A stretch of DNA of 64,000 nt from Metridium senile (GCA_949775045.1 OX459097.1:20371668-20435667); one strand, 5' to 3'; positions 35,301 through 46,042 are shown, counted from the stretch's first letter. Numbers and translations: made by a program. The notes: generated by a model not told the origin, from the letters alone.

Positions 35301-37625
35301 AGACGACAAGTACCAGGACACCACTCCCCACACCCACTGCTATAGCAATGATGGAAGAAGAACGCTTGTTGGCAGAGGGCTTCCATGTTGATGCAACAGG
35401 CGATGCTGGCAATGGCGAATTAGCTGAATACCATGGACAAAAAATTATAAACAAGTGACAAATTTCTAGAAAATGATTGCAAAGACAAAATCAAGCCTAT
35501 TATCGAAAAATACATATTGGGTCTGAGAAGAACTATTGTTTTAAGCTAAAATACTAGTGCTTTATAGTTGACAAACGCATTTCAAAACAAGACGTTGGAA
35601 TTTTGACTGACTTTGTAAAATATGTAAAATCTCTATAAATTGGAGAAAAAGAAAAACGTAAAAGAACCACTGAAGACGTAACCAACCCTGGCCGAGACCA
35701 ACTTTAGTGACTGGAGCATGAATTTGAATACATAAAAACGACTAATTACCTTATGGTTGTAAGCTTCGTGGATTCAAAGAGAATCTTTAAATAGCGGTCT
35801 GTTGCACCACATAATAATTGTAAATTGTTTAATAACTGTGTATTTAAAATTTAAGCAGCCACGCGGCTTACAATTTATAACATGCCTTTTTCAAGGAACA
35901 AGTGATTATTTATAATAATCATAAGTGCTCGGCCGAGAAAGCCCTCGCAGGTGTTATGATTTATACTAAATCCATTTTAGTTTTAATGCTTATATGCTCT
36001 TATGCATAAATCCATGCACAAACTACGGAAATTATTCAATGACAAAGTCGATATTCCTGATTCAAAACTCAGGAGACCAATTTCTTTCTGATTTGGAAAT
36101 AACTGATTATCAACTTTGATTGGCTGGATTATACCAAATGTGCCTTATGTAATGTTTTCGTTTTTTTATCCTTTTACTTATCACTTACTATAAGGATCAT
36201 ATCATACTTACATTTTTCTTGGAATGTAATATTTATCTTAAATCCTTTAGCAGTATATTGTCGATCAGACCTAAACATCACCAATGAATACATTCCACTT
36301 GAAGACAATTTCTGAGAAAGCAGGCTTGAGTTCCTGCTAAAGTTCCCCAACACCTCACTTCTCTCATCAAATCCATCTCGAACCACCACATAGTCTCCAG
36401 GTTGAGCCAAGTCAAAATGTTCAAACTTAATTCTGACTATTTTGTTTTTTGGTGCTTGTAAGATCCACGTGCATGTTTGGTTATTAGGATAGTAAGATGG
36501 ATAAAAGGGACTGGTAAGTGGCAATTCATCCGTGATTATCTGACCTGTTATACAAGCTGTGAATCGAATAAGACAAAAGATACCGATGTTGAAATTTTGA
36601 GATTTGATGTAGAACCAGAATGGCATGGATATATAGTATATATAGTGGAGCTGGAATTTTTAACGGGGCATTTTAACAGAAGCTACTAGGAAAAAAAAGC
36701 AGTGTTCAGTGAACGATTTCAATCTAGGTGAAGTATTCAGACCTCGTCTACACGGATCCGGATACTTTTGAAACCGCATACTTTTTGATGCGAATCGGCC
36801 TATCGTCCACACGAATCCATTGAATGTGGTCACCGAAACCGCATACTTTTACTTGAATCCTCCGGATACGCGGATTCGCGTGGACGCAAATACTTCTATG
36901 CGGTTTCAGCCGGATCGGATTCGTGTAGACGAGGCCTCAGTCAAGATTAACTGATTTCGAGGACAGCAATTGTTTTGTTAAGACCTTATCTGTAGTTTTC
37001 AGTTCGTTTCAAATAGAAGCCTAATTAATTCCTATATATATACATTCAAATGTGACCTCGTTTCTTTTCTCATTCAATCTAATAGTAGAACTAATTTTCA
37101 AATGTTTCTATTTCCTCCCATGCATCCATTAGTATAGGTCATCATGTTCTCGACGTCAAACTCTATTAAAATATATAAACTTCACATTTTGCTATATAAA
37201 AATACTATATAAAAATTAAGATTTCATAATTAAGAAATAATTTTATTGGTAGTTACCTGTCGGTTTGTTATAAAATTCACCGGTCAATGAAAATCCTTTA
37301 TCAGTACCAGATTCATCAGACTTAAACTTCACCCATAAATACGGCCCAATAGATGTCATCCACGAAGAGCTGTCGTCTGTTTTTCTGCTAAAGTTTTTCA
37401 AAACCACATCACCTTCACGTGCACGTTGTCCTTCACCTACCACTACATAGTCCCCTGGTTGTGACAAACTATAGACTTTGAACCTGAATTTGTATATCTT
37501 GTCTTGTATGACTTTTATGCGTACATTGCATTCCTGGTTGTTACTATAATTGGCTGGGAAAAATGGACTTGTGATCCATAAATAATGCCTTATTCCTATT
37601 CCTCCAATTCCATGCGGCAGACATT
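27470..37625 (-). CDS. Gene B: two-CUB receptor tyrosine kinase
   Basis: Minus-strand exons: 37625-37257 (CUB1), 36556-36212 (CUB2), 35423-35249 (stalk, membrane helix), 33256-33045, 32826-32642, 32267-32130, 31598-31381, 31242-31202, 30625-30529, 27665-27470 (stop at 27472-27470). They read in frame for about 657 residues. Expected at the cell surface, with CUBs outside and kinase inside. P-loop GHGAFGKV, VAVK, HRDLAARN, DFG and WMSPEA are all intact. The exon carrying the signal peptide is not identified; it would end in phase 1 upstream of 37625, where a LINE remnant starts at about 37.8 kb on the opposite strand. An in-frame ATG just before the CUB1 acceptor gives only a short hydrophobic start. 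The tail ends DVEV, a possible class II PDZ ligand. The last intron (2.9 kb) contains a candidate secreted-peptide ORF. Confidence 0.9.
28000..29350. other. AT-rich intronic stretch (gene B last intron)
   Basis: No repeat ends or coding frame of note. Two overlapping short frames at 28282-28567 have no recognisable pattern. Confidence 0.4.
30039..30278 (-). CDS. Candidate 79-residue secreted peptide nested in gene B intron
   Basis: A true ATG in strong context (aacATGGC) opens MACITRKAKFILLFHFVFN, a basic n-region and hydrophobic core like a signal peptide. A polar, Arg/His-containing chain (NNKGYTFYPRRSS) follows to a stop. There is one possible donor-free reading frame and no homologous family I recognise. 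About 60 bases further upstream is a promoter-like segment. It could also be a first exon, or chance. Confidence 0.35.
   Translation of the reverse strand: MACITRKAKFILLFHFVFNSIAIQEMHSILRFEYNANNKGYTFYPRRSSLFMARHNHHRSPGSNELKIFQFHTRYFALF
30335..30405 (-). promoter_or_regulatory. Promoter-like segment (NRF1-like and YY1-like words)
   Basis: gcaacgcatgcgcag resembles the NRF1 palindrome, and tccgccatattgg on the + strand is a YY1-like word (ccaatatggcgga on the minus strand). It lies just upstream of the 79-codon ORF, in otherwise AT-rich sequence. Confidence 0.3.
30529..30625 (-). CDS. Gene B exon: kinase G helix
   Basis: KLPHRTVCNQKLLSLLKEGY and RMDKPDLCPDD. It ends in at/gtaagt, so the junction residue is Ile rather than Val as in A and C. 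Confidence 0.87.
31202..31242 (-). CDS. Gene B exon: 41-nt mini-exon
   Basis: WSYGVVLWEIYSL between acceptor tatcag and donor gtaaga. Confidence 0.87.
31381..31598 (-). CDS. Gene B exon: catalytic and activation loops
   Basis: EYLSSKGIVHRDLAARNILL, ADFGLSRHVT, a single activation-loop Tyr in QVYQAQ, and LPLKWMSPEAMDD. Confidence 0.92.
31911..32028. mobile_element. 118-bp hairpin element, copy 1
   Basis: Outer gtttaataaac pairs with gtttattaaac; inner tgttttatcagg and ctaaaaccac pair across a ggcttcgcc loop. In gene B intron between the kinase-insert and catalytic-loop exons. Copy 2 is at 49810-49928. Confidence 0.82.
32130..32267 (-). CDS. Gene B exon: kinase insert
   Basis: TYVLIRRSINNSTEG, then acidic residues, then SFSWQIAQGM; acceptor ttttattttcag, donor gtaagg. 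Confidence 0.87.
32642..32826 (-). CDS. Gene B exon: alpha-C to hinge, GC donor
   Basis: FLREIDLMKNVGCHRNIISM through FLVVEFARYGDLLNFL. Ends AAAAAG before gcaagt, the same non-canonical donor as in A and C. Confidence 0.88.
33045..33256 (-). CDS. Gene B exon: kinase P-loop and catalytic lysine
   Basis: REDPWELSLEKIELLQEIG, GHGAFGKVW and VAVKML. Donor gtgagt. Starts after the acacag acceptor shared with A and C; an alternative upstream atag acceptor at about 33297 would add 13 residues in frame. Confidence 0.88.
34006..34152. mobile_element. 147-bp near-perfect hairpin in gene B intron
   Basis: Arms of about 67 bp, for example gtgtagtcttgagaaagact with its exact complement, and tggtgttgatgtctgacgtt likewise, around a loop of about 13-17 nt. 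It shares the words aaacgtcag and gacgatca-like text with the repeat near 48.74 kb, so it may be a fold of a wider repeat family. Confidence 0.88.
35249..35423 (-). CDS. Gene B exon: stalk and membrane helix
   Basis: Shortest stalk of the three (about 25 residues, Pro/Ser/Ala-rich), then a helix beginning IIAIAVGVGSGVLVLVV, then FIKKRNQKH. Gly-Cys of A and C is Gly-Ser here. 175 nt. Confidence 0.88.
36212..36556 (-). CDS. Gene B exon: CUB2
   Basis: TSPFYPSYYPNNQTCTW, QPGDYVVVRDGFDE and RQYTAKGFKINITFQ make it the closest relative of the gene A CUB. Acceptor ttcacag, donor gtaagt, phase 1-1. Confidence 0.9.
36741..36940. mobile_element. 200-bp MITE in gene B intron between CUB1 and CUB2
   Basis: Ends gacctcgtctacacggatcc and the inverted ggattcgtgtagacgaggcc. 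Inner copies of ccgcatacttttt and accgcatactttta show internal duplication. Confidence 0.82.
37257..37625 (-). CDS. Gene B exon: CUB1
   Basis: WITSPFFPANYSNNQECN, then LSQPGDYVVVGEGQ, then VLKNFSRK and WVKFKSDESGTDKGFSL identify a CUB. It has only one cysteine pair. Acceptor tgtttttag, donor gtaact, phase 1-1. Confidence 0.88.
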
Positions 37626-37816
37626 CTAAAAACAAATGAATAAACATTTTCTTAACTGTTAATATAATTGCATCCTATTATAATGAGGAACCTTCAATTT
37701 TTAATTATTAGAAGAAGAAAGACGCTTCTATCGCGTCAGACGGCATGCAATGTATATTGCATATTAGCATATTGCAACTGACTATTCAACAGCTAGATTA
37801 GAAAGCTCTCTGAAAA

Positions 37817-39480
37817 ATGCCTGGAAATCCGTTAACCAAAGAAAACTTCATGGAGTTTTGGATATCTGAGACGGTTTCCAATGTACAAAATCTGATCAAG
37901 CAAGACATTTCGAAGGTAAAGGACAAAATCAACGACCTCAGCTCGAAAATCAAAAAGATTGAGAATTGCCAAACACAGATTGAGCAATCTCAATCTTTTC
38001 TTTCCTCGAAGTACGACCAGCTAATGAATGCAATGCAATCTGCAAAGAAAAAAGAAGAAAATCATAAAATGACCATGTATGATACTGCTGAAAACATATC
38101 AAATGTGAAAGATGACATATACAACCTCCAAACGACAGTTGACGAAGTTCAAAAGTATCTAAGACACAACTGCCTGGAAATCACTGGAATACCCGTTGTA
38201 CCAGGAGAAACTACGAACAACCTTGTAACACAAGTAGCTGATTCCATTGGCGTTGAAATTAAAGCAAATGACATATATCTACTTCTCATCGACTAACCGA
38301 CACAAAGAAAGTCAAGGACCGGATAATTGTGCAACTTTCAACGAGAGATACTAGGGAGGAGTTCTACAAGAAACGATCGAACCTTAGAGGCCAATCACCT
38401 ACCTCACTGCCGAATGGTGGTAAACGGATTTATATAAATGAATCCCTGACCGCCTACCGAAAGAGGCCTCTCGGTAAAGTCAGCGAGTTCAAAAGGCAAC
38501 ACAAGTACAAGTACCTATGGACAAACGCGGGAAAAATCCACATACGTGAAAGCGACGTCTCAAGTCTAACAGTTTAAGGACTTTCAGGACTCACCATTCA
38601 ATAGATAAGTAGAAAGAACGTTCTTTATATTGACTATATCCATAATACATTTATATAACTCTAATATATTAACTATCAATTCAAGAACTAAGAATGTGTT
38701 TAGCAACAAATTTATTAGAATCAACTAGCGACCTTTACGAGGTTTTTCAAAATCCGGATCGGATTGATGATGCGGACTCTGATCTTATGCTTGTTAACCC
38801 TAACTTGGATTATTGTTCTATAAGTGAAAACCAGTTAACCAACTTATTGAGCAACAGAATTCGAACGAAGTCTTGTCAGTATTATACGGTAATGTCAGAA
38901 ACCTCGCTAAAAACTTAAGCTTGCTAAATTATATTGTTGATTCACCCAGAAAACCCATTGATATAGTAGCAGTTACTGAGTCTCGTTTAAATTCAAATTC
39001 GATAGATAATATTAATATTATGAACTATAATTTCTTTCATTATGACTCTCCAACAAACGCAGGTGGTAAAGAGATATATATCAATTCTAATCTAAAAAGC
39101 ATTTCTCGTCCGCTGATTTAAAACTGGACATGGAGAATCTTGCTGGCTAGAAATCAAAACGGATACTAATAAACCCAATATTATGATAGGATGCGTTTAT
39201 AAACATCCCAGAGCCACCGTAACCGAATATACAAAACAAAATGAAAACAATAGTCGATAAATTAAAGTCCTATCAATTATATATTCTCGGCGATATGAAC
39301 ATTAACCTTCTTAATTTTTATAATGATGCCCCCATCAGAATAATATGTAAATATGCAGTATAGTAACAACATACTTCCTTTAATAACGAAACCAACTAGA
39401 ATTACAGACGACACCGCAACATTAATCGATCATATTTATACAAACTCTTCACCTAAAAATCTAATAAGTAAAATAGTTGA
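37817..39480 (+). mobile_element. Decayed non-LTR retrotransposon (LINE): ORF1 and endonuclease only
   Basis: ORF1 (37817 to about 38577) has a long heptad-rich coiled coil, then HNCLEITGIP, then SHRLTDTKK, then IYINESLTAYRK and YLWTNAGKIHIRE, an arrangement typical of LINE ORF1 proteins with an FP-like C-terminal domain. A one-base shift near 38280 and stops break it. From about 38870 a second protein resembles an APE-type endonuclease: VRNLAKNL, PIDIVAVTESRLN, HYDSPTNAGG, YILGDMNIN, with many frame breaks. The reverse transcriptase is absent, so the element is cut off on its 3' side, unlike the usual 5' truncation. It lies upstream of gene B on the opposite strand. Confidence 0.85.
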
Positions 39481-39539
39481 TATATATATAGTTGATCTAA
39501 AAAAAATATAAAAATAGTTGATATATATCGTTTAGTCAT

Positions 39540-41465
39540 GAACTGAAAAAAAAAGTTGGTTTGAACATTTATTCACGGAGAAATAGCGCCCTAAACTTTA
39601 AAATGGACAGCGCCCATTCGGGTTGGCCGGGAACTGGGAGACTGGTAACCTTGTAACGTAAATTCGGGAAACCCAAGCTAGCATCACTCAGTGTTTCTCT
39701 GTTTTTTGAGTAAGAAAAGTTCGATAAATCAGCTGTATTTACCGCGTGTTGACTGAATCATCCCTGACATCAGTTGAAACTAGAGAATAAGATGGTTTAT
39801 CAGATACCGATAAATAATTATACTTGGATTCAAAGGACAGTAGTAAGAAAAGCGAAGGCTTACAAAGTACTTTCGAAGACTGAGAATTTTCTTCGGCTTA
39901 GAAGTACAAGAAAGAAAACAGTAGAAAACAGTAAAAAACATTTTTGAGCCTTTATAGCCTTCAGATGAACCTTAAATTAGCCGATGAAAATTGGTTAGCA
40001 AAGTCGCTACTATACGCAGGCGGGGAAATTAAAAGATCGTGGAGCATTCCAAATAGCTTTAAACTCGATATAATCGAAGCTAAAAAGTCGCCGTACAAAG
40101 AGCCGTCCTGATGACCGATTATAATTCCAACAGTTAACGTTGATCTATTACAATCATAAATCGTTATATGATGGTATATCATGTTTCCCAAATGTTTTAA
40201 TCATGCTCGGAGTTCTTTTTGCACTTTTTCTAGGCGTTGAAGTACTGATAATTGCGAAGTAAAAAGCGGACTGGGAGCTTCATGTGTTGAAATTGATGGT
40301 TGTCTCGAGTCCGTCAAAAACAAACTTGTACTACAAACTCTATGAAATAGAAGTCAGTCTGACTCTACATCCAGGATTTCATCCCGTATATATTCGATTC
40401 ATATGTTTAAATCGTTGGTCATTACGATCGCCAGCGGCTAAATCAGTACAGAACGACTGACTGAAGGCACTGTTGGTGAAAAAATCACACAAAACATCCT
40501 GCTTGAAACGAATATGATGTTTTACAACTACTACAGTTTCAACGCTTCAAATTTTCAATGATTTCCCCTGATAAAATTTCCGTTTTATCCATATTTGTAG
40601 TTGAACATGTTTTTATAATAAAATGCATTTTGAGCGCATATAATTAAATTTGCTTCATAATAAAGAATACAACAACAACAACAAAATAATAATATGTGAT
40701 ATGTCATGATTCTTGTTTTCAACTTCATGGAGTCAATATTAAACCGGCGGTCTCGCTAGTTTTTTCAACAATCATTAGTAATTATCGTACGCGAAATACT
40801 GACTCGTGATACTAGAATGGCTTTCTTTAGAACTTTATATAAACAGTTCAATAATATGTCAATATAATATCTTCAAAGTAGAATATAGCAAATATTTCAG
40901 TTATAATTATACTATTTCAGTTGCCATGATACCCTTGCCATAGTCTGAAACGCTTCATTACCATTCGTACGCGTTGTTTCTGCTCGACATTTGTTTGGTT
41001 CTTCATCCTATAAATCTAGGCTAAAACAGGTTACAATTCCAACTTCAACTCTTATCAGATGAGCCAGATGTTTCTTCAATTCACTAACACATATATATTA
41101 CAGGGAATGATTTTGAGGTTAGCCGTTGAAATGACTAGCAGCAGAATTTGTCTTTGTAAAACCAAGTTGACCCTTTTACGTCTTCTCACTTTATCAAGCG
41201 TACGATCTTTGCCCAAATATATTAATGCAGTTGAATGCATGCCTCTTTTGTCTTCTACTCTATTAGACCAATCTCCGATGATAAGTTTACTGAAGTCCGC
41301 ATACTAGCCTGCGAAATGGTCCCGAATTTACGTCATCAATGCCCTAGAGCCAGTCTCCTGAAAGTCCCAATTCCCGTCCAACCCGAAGTGGTGCGGTCGA
41401 TTTTAAAGTTTAGAGCGCTATTTCTCCGCGAATAAATGCTCATATTCAATTTTCTTTTCAGTTCA
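39540..41465. mobile_element. 1.9-kb TIR element without recognisable transposase
   Basis: The ends gaactgaaaa and ttttcagttc extend into inverted arms of 120-150 bp: ggagaaatagcgccctaaac and its near complement near 41415, and cgggttgg, actgggag and aattcggga inverted as well. Arms differ at many positions, so it is old. The interior holds only short frames. It replaces the 3' part of the LINE. Confidence 0.78.
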
Positions 41466-41935
41466 AGAGTTAGCTGTACTATGAACTTCCTAAAACGCCA
41501 AAAAAACACGAGAGTTCATATAAGTAGGGTATAAACAAGAGTTCACCAACATGAATCCTGTGGGATTCGTGGGATTTGTGGGATTCAGTGGGATTCATGC
41601 TCCCGTCGGATTCGTGGGATTCATGCTCCCGTCGGATTCATGCTCCGGTCGGATTTGTCGGATTCATGCTATGGGAGCGTCGGAATCATGTCGGAATCAT
41701 GTCGTCGGAATCATATATTCATTTTCTTCCTATTTTATATTCATTTTTTTATTAACTTTTATTAACTTTTTTATTATTTTTTTCATTTCCTATATTTTTA
41801 TAATTTCCATTTTTTTAGTTTCAAACATATTATTATTTTTTTTAATTTTCGATTTCATTCTTTAAACTTACGATATTTTACTCGATTTATTTAATTTTAT
41901 AGATGGTATAAAAGATTTTTCCAAATAAATTGAAG

Positions 41936-42011
41936 TGCCAACGCTGAGGCTCGAACGTACCCTTGACTGCATGATCCGGAGACCAGATCATTACCATTAC
42001 GCCACGACAGA
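41936..42011 (-). repeat. tRNA-like segment in left arm of the 3.5-kb element
   Basis: Reading the minus strand: gtggcgtaatggtaatg (box A-like), gatct-loop-ggatc anticodon-like stem, then a broken box B with a 4-nt insertion relative to the right arm. The acceptor stem does not pair, so it is not a functional tRNA. Confidence 0.6.
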
Positions 42012-42741
42012 AACGTATTGTTATAACCGCGAAGAAAAAGGGTTTTATTCAAAGTCTTTTGTTATCATCTTCATTAATTTATTCGAAATGGCGGGGGTGG
42101 TATTGTATGTTAATCCTTTAATCCTTTGTTTATCTTAAAACCTACTAGATTGTGAAATAATTGAAGCTCAAAAACTTCGATAACTTTCTTTTTTGGTTAA
42201 TTCTGCAATTGATGATCGCTAAATCAATGTTGTGCGTGAGTTTTTAGATATATCTTTTACTAGTCCTTCCTGGAATAACAGCTGGTCAAATAAGCTCGAT
42301 CGATTATTAAAATAACTTAGTCAAACCTGGAATTGGTTTCAGTCGATCTATTTAGTACGTTCTGTGTTATTGCACCATCATCGTGAAACATCTTGTCCAA
42401 CAAGTCTTAGTCAAATCTATTTTAGTATCTTAATGTATTTGATCGATCTCTTGGTTATAAAAACGGACCGCTTGATCGCTAACAATACAGCAAAGAAGTG
42501 TCAAACAGTCAATATAATTTTATTCAAAAATCTCACCACAGGGAGCCCAAATATTTCACCACGGGGAGCCCATGGAAATAAATAAACATAGCTTCAAATG
42601 TAAATCATGACTTTGGGTGTCCTGATTGTACCTCAGCAGTTGATTAGAGCTTCTATAGTTCTTCAGATTATTTACTATAGGCATTATAACAATATAATAA
42701 GAATATCTGTAAAATAGCCCCATCTGGATTGATATCGTTAG

Positions 42742-43049
42742 CCTAGCTATTAGCCTAGCTATTAGCAATTAATAGCCTAGCCTACTGGCTATCGTTAGCC
42801 TAGGCTACTGGCTGTCGTTAGCCTAGGCTACTGGCTATCGCTAGCCTAGTCTACTGGCTATCGCTAGCCTAGGCTACTGGCTAGCAATAGCCTAGGCTAC
42901 TGGCTATCGCTAGCCTAGGCTACTGGCTAGCAATAGCCTAGGCTACTGGCTAGCAATAGCCTAGGCTACTGGCTATCGCTAGCCTAGGCTACTGGCTAGC
43001 AATAGCCTATGCTACTGGCTATCGCTAGCCTAGGCTACTGGCTATCGCT
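42742..43049. repeat. Palindromic 23-bp minisatellite, left arm
   Basis: About 13 units, each with the 12-bp perfect palindrome tagcctaggcta followed by ctggctatcgc or ctggctagcaa. Confidence 0.92.
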
Positions 43050-43472
43050 CACGGCTCATTTATACTGCTCAGCTGCTCAACATACGAGAGCTAGGGCCAC
43101 TTTGCATGTTTCTTGCACAACATTTGAAAAGTGGCCCTCTCATATGTTGAGCAAGCATGAGTTGCTCATGAGCAGCTCAATTATACTGCTCAGTTGCTCA
43201 ACATATGAGAGGGCCACTTTTCAAATGTTGTGCAAGAAACATGCAAAGTGGCCCTAGCTCTCGTATGTTGAGCAGCTGAGCAGTATAAATGAGCTGCGCA
43301 TGAGCAACAGAGCAGTATAAATGAGCCGTGTTAGAACTACTCATGAGCAGCTCATTTATACTGCTCAGTTGCTCAACATATGAGAGGGCCACTTTTCAAA
43401 TGTTGTGCAAGAAACATGCAAAGTGGCCCTAGCTCTCGTATGTTGAGCAGCTGAGCAGTATAAATGAGCCGT

Positions 43473-43796
43473 GAGCGATAGCCAGTAGCCTAGGCTAGCG
43501 ATAGCCAGTAGCATAGGCTATTGCTAGCCAGTAGCCTAGGCTAGCGATAGCCAGTAGCCTAGGCTATTGCTAGCCAGTAGCCTAGGCTATTGCTAGCCAG
43601 TAGCCTAGGCTATTGCTAGCCAGTAGCCTAGGCTAGCGATAGCCAGTAGCCTAGGCTATTGCTAGCCAGTAGCCTAGGCTAGCGATAGCCAGTAGACTAG
43701 GCTAGCGATAGCCAGTAGCCTAGGCTAACGACAGCCAGTAGCCTAGGCTAACGATAGCCAGTAGGCTAGGCTATTAATTGCTAATAGCTAGGCTAA
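43473..43796. repeat. Palindromic 23-bp minisatellite, right arm
   Basis: Inverted counterpart of 42742-43049 with the same order of unit variants. Confidence 0.92.
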
Positions 43797-44535
43797 TAGC
43801 TAGGCTAACGATATCAATCCAGATGGGGCTATTTTACAGATATTCTTATTATATTGTTATAATGCCTATATTAAATAATCTGAAGAACTATAGAAGCTCT
43901 AATCAACTGCTGAGGTACAATCAGGACACCCAAAGTCATGATTTACATTTGAAGCTATGTTTATTTATTTCCATGGGCTCCCCGTGGTGAAATATTTGGG
44001 CTCCCTGTGGTGAGATTTTTGAATAAAATTATATTGACTGTTTGACACTTCTTTGCTGTATTGTTAGCGATCAAGCGGTCCGTTTTTATAACCAAGAGAT
44101 CGATCAAATACATTAAGATACTAAAATAGATTTGACTAAGACTTGTTGGACAAGATGTTTCACGATGATGGTGCAATAACACAGAACGTACTAAATAGAT
44201 CGACTGAAACCAATTCCAGGTTTGACTAAGTTATTTTAATAATCGATCGAGCTTATTTGACCAGCTGTTATTCCAGGAAGGACTAGTAAAAGATATATCT
44301 AAAAACTCACGCACAACATTGATTTAGCGATCATCAATTGCAGAATTAACCAAAAAAGAAAGTTATCGAAGTTTTTGAGCTTCAATTATTTCACAATCTA
44401 GTAGGTTTTAAGATAAACAAAGGATTAAAGGATTAACATACAATACCACCCCCGCCATTTCGAATAAATTAATGAAGATGATAACAAAAGACTTTGAATA
44501 AAACCCTTTTTCTTCGCGGTTATAACAATACGTTT

Positions 44536-44606
44536 CTGTCGTGGCGTAATGGTAATGATCTGGTCTCCGGATCATGCAGTCAAGGGTTCGAACCTCAGCG
44601 TTGGCA
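44536..44606 (+). repeat. tRNA-like segment in right arm of the 3.5-kb element
   Basis: Box A-like gtggcgtaatgg and an intact box B gggttcgaacc, anticodon-like stem gatct/ggatc with a 7-nt loop. T-stem and acceptor stem are poor. It may be a pol III promoter carried by the element. Confidence 0.6.
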
Positions 44607-45035
44607 CTTCAATTTATTTGGAAAAATCTTTTATACCATCTATAAAATTAAATAAATCGAGTAAAATATCGTAAGTTTAAAGAATGAAATCGAAAATTAA
44701 AAAAAATAATAATATGTTTGAAACTAAAAAAATGGAAATTATAAAAATATAGGAAATGAAAAAAATAATAAAAAAGTTAATAAAAGTTAATAAAAAAATG
44801 AATATAAAATAGGAAGAAAATGAATATATGATTCCGACGACATGATTCCGACATGATTCCGACGCTCCCATAGCATGAATCCGACAAATCCGACCGGAGC
44901 ATGAATCCGACGGGAGCATGAATCCCACGAATCCGACGGGAGCATGAATCCCACTGAATCCCACTGAATCCCACAAATCCCACGAATCCCACAGGATTCA
45001 TGTTGGTGAACTCTTGTTTATACCCTACTCATATA

Positions 45036-45782
45036 CACTTTAATGTAGAAAGTTAATTTCGCTCAAAGAAATTTTAGTCATAGCTAGACTTAACGAACAG
45101 TTTTTGTTCGGTTTTGCTAAAGGTAAACATGTAATATATTAAAAAAAAAAAAGGAATTACTAGAATATCGGACGCAAACGTGCTCAAGTTGGGGTAACAT
45201 GGCGAATTATTTCACGATCGATTATGTTCAAATTTCTTTAATACTATGATTAAATGTACCCCCTAGTTCATGATCAATGGCTTCTTGTGTTAGGTTTATC
45301 TTATTTAGTTTTCGCCCGAACTTGTACTCGAAAATACGAACTTATGGTCTATCTAAGCTTCTCACTTTTAAATGACTTAAGATTTGACACATATGTTATT
45401 ATAGGAAGAGACGGACTGCAAACCAAATGTTCCATGCAATGCCTATAGATATGGTCGTTTGTTGTTGTTTATTTGCTTTATATTTGTTTGTTTGCTTGTT
45501 TTTTTTGGTCGTTTGTTTGTTTTTTTGCTTGTTGACATGCTTTTTTGCTTGTTATCAAGGGTTTTTTCTTCCATATTTTTTTCTTTAGTTGTTTGTTAGT
45601 CTGTTTATTTGTTAGTTATTTTTAGCAAACCTCTGCGTCCAGTTTTTGCACTTGGTACGTCTTCCAATGTCAATGGTGGAATCAGCGTAATTATCACCAA
45701 TCCAAATATAATGACATGTTGAATCATCTCAGATTTCTTTACTCAAACCTGTTTAACAAGAGAGATAAAAACGATAGCTGTA
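45036..45782. other. Intergenic, with a T-rich gtttgttt run
   Basis: 45450-45620 is a degenerate (gttt)n stretch. No gene seen in the rest. Confidence 0.5.
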
Positions 45783-46042
45783 TACACCTATTTCAATAAG
45801 CGTTGTCCATCTGGAATGGTTGATCTGAGACCGATAGGAATTGTGGGAGCTCATTAAATTCCAAATGTGTTGTTTTAATCACACTTGAATGGTGCTGAAT
45901 TATGGATAATAGTATTTCAGAAGTAAACATTAATATTCGAGCGTGATTATAATAGTGTATTTGCAGTTTAACGAGCTCCCACAATTCCTATCGGTCTCAG
46001 ATCGACCATACCAGATGGACAATGTTAATTGAGATAGGTGTA
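45783..46042. mobile_element. 260-bp TA-flanked MITE, copy 2
   Basis: tacacctatttcaataagcg to the inverted end gagataggtgta; same inner ctgagaccgataggaattgt pair. Confidence 0.88.

Larger units (their letters stand above)
41523..45029. mobile_element. 3.5-kb foldback element
   Basis: The left end agtagggtataaacaagagt is matched by its complement ending at 45029, and the arms agree almost base for base over about 1.5 kb each. CATATA is present at 41517-41522 and 45030-45035 as a candidate 6-bp target duplication. Each arm contains, from outside inward: repeated gtgggattcgtgg words, a tRNA-like segment, AT-rich sequence, tcaccacagggagcccaa, and a palindromic 23-bp minisatellite. The centre (43051-43472) has three copies of a hairpin unit of about 110 bp (ctcaacata...agtggccct). 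Open frames in the arms (for example 41551-41865 and 44677-44976) are mirror copies and do not look like proteins. No transposase. Confidence 0.9.

Noticed and set aside
42742..43796. CRISPR-like array of short repeats
   Set aside because: Units are contiguous 23-bp minisatellite repeats without spacers, in animal DNA.
41551..44976. Mirror pairs of open frames (for example 41551-41865 and 44677-44976)
   Set aside because: Low-complexity gtgggattcgtgg text and AT-rich sequence in both arms of the 3.5-kb element.
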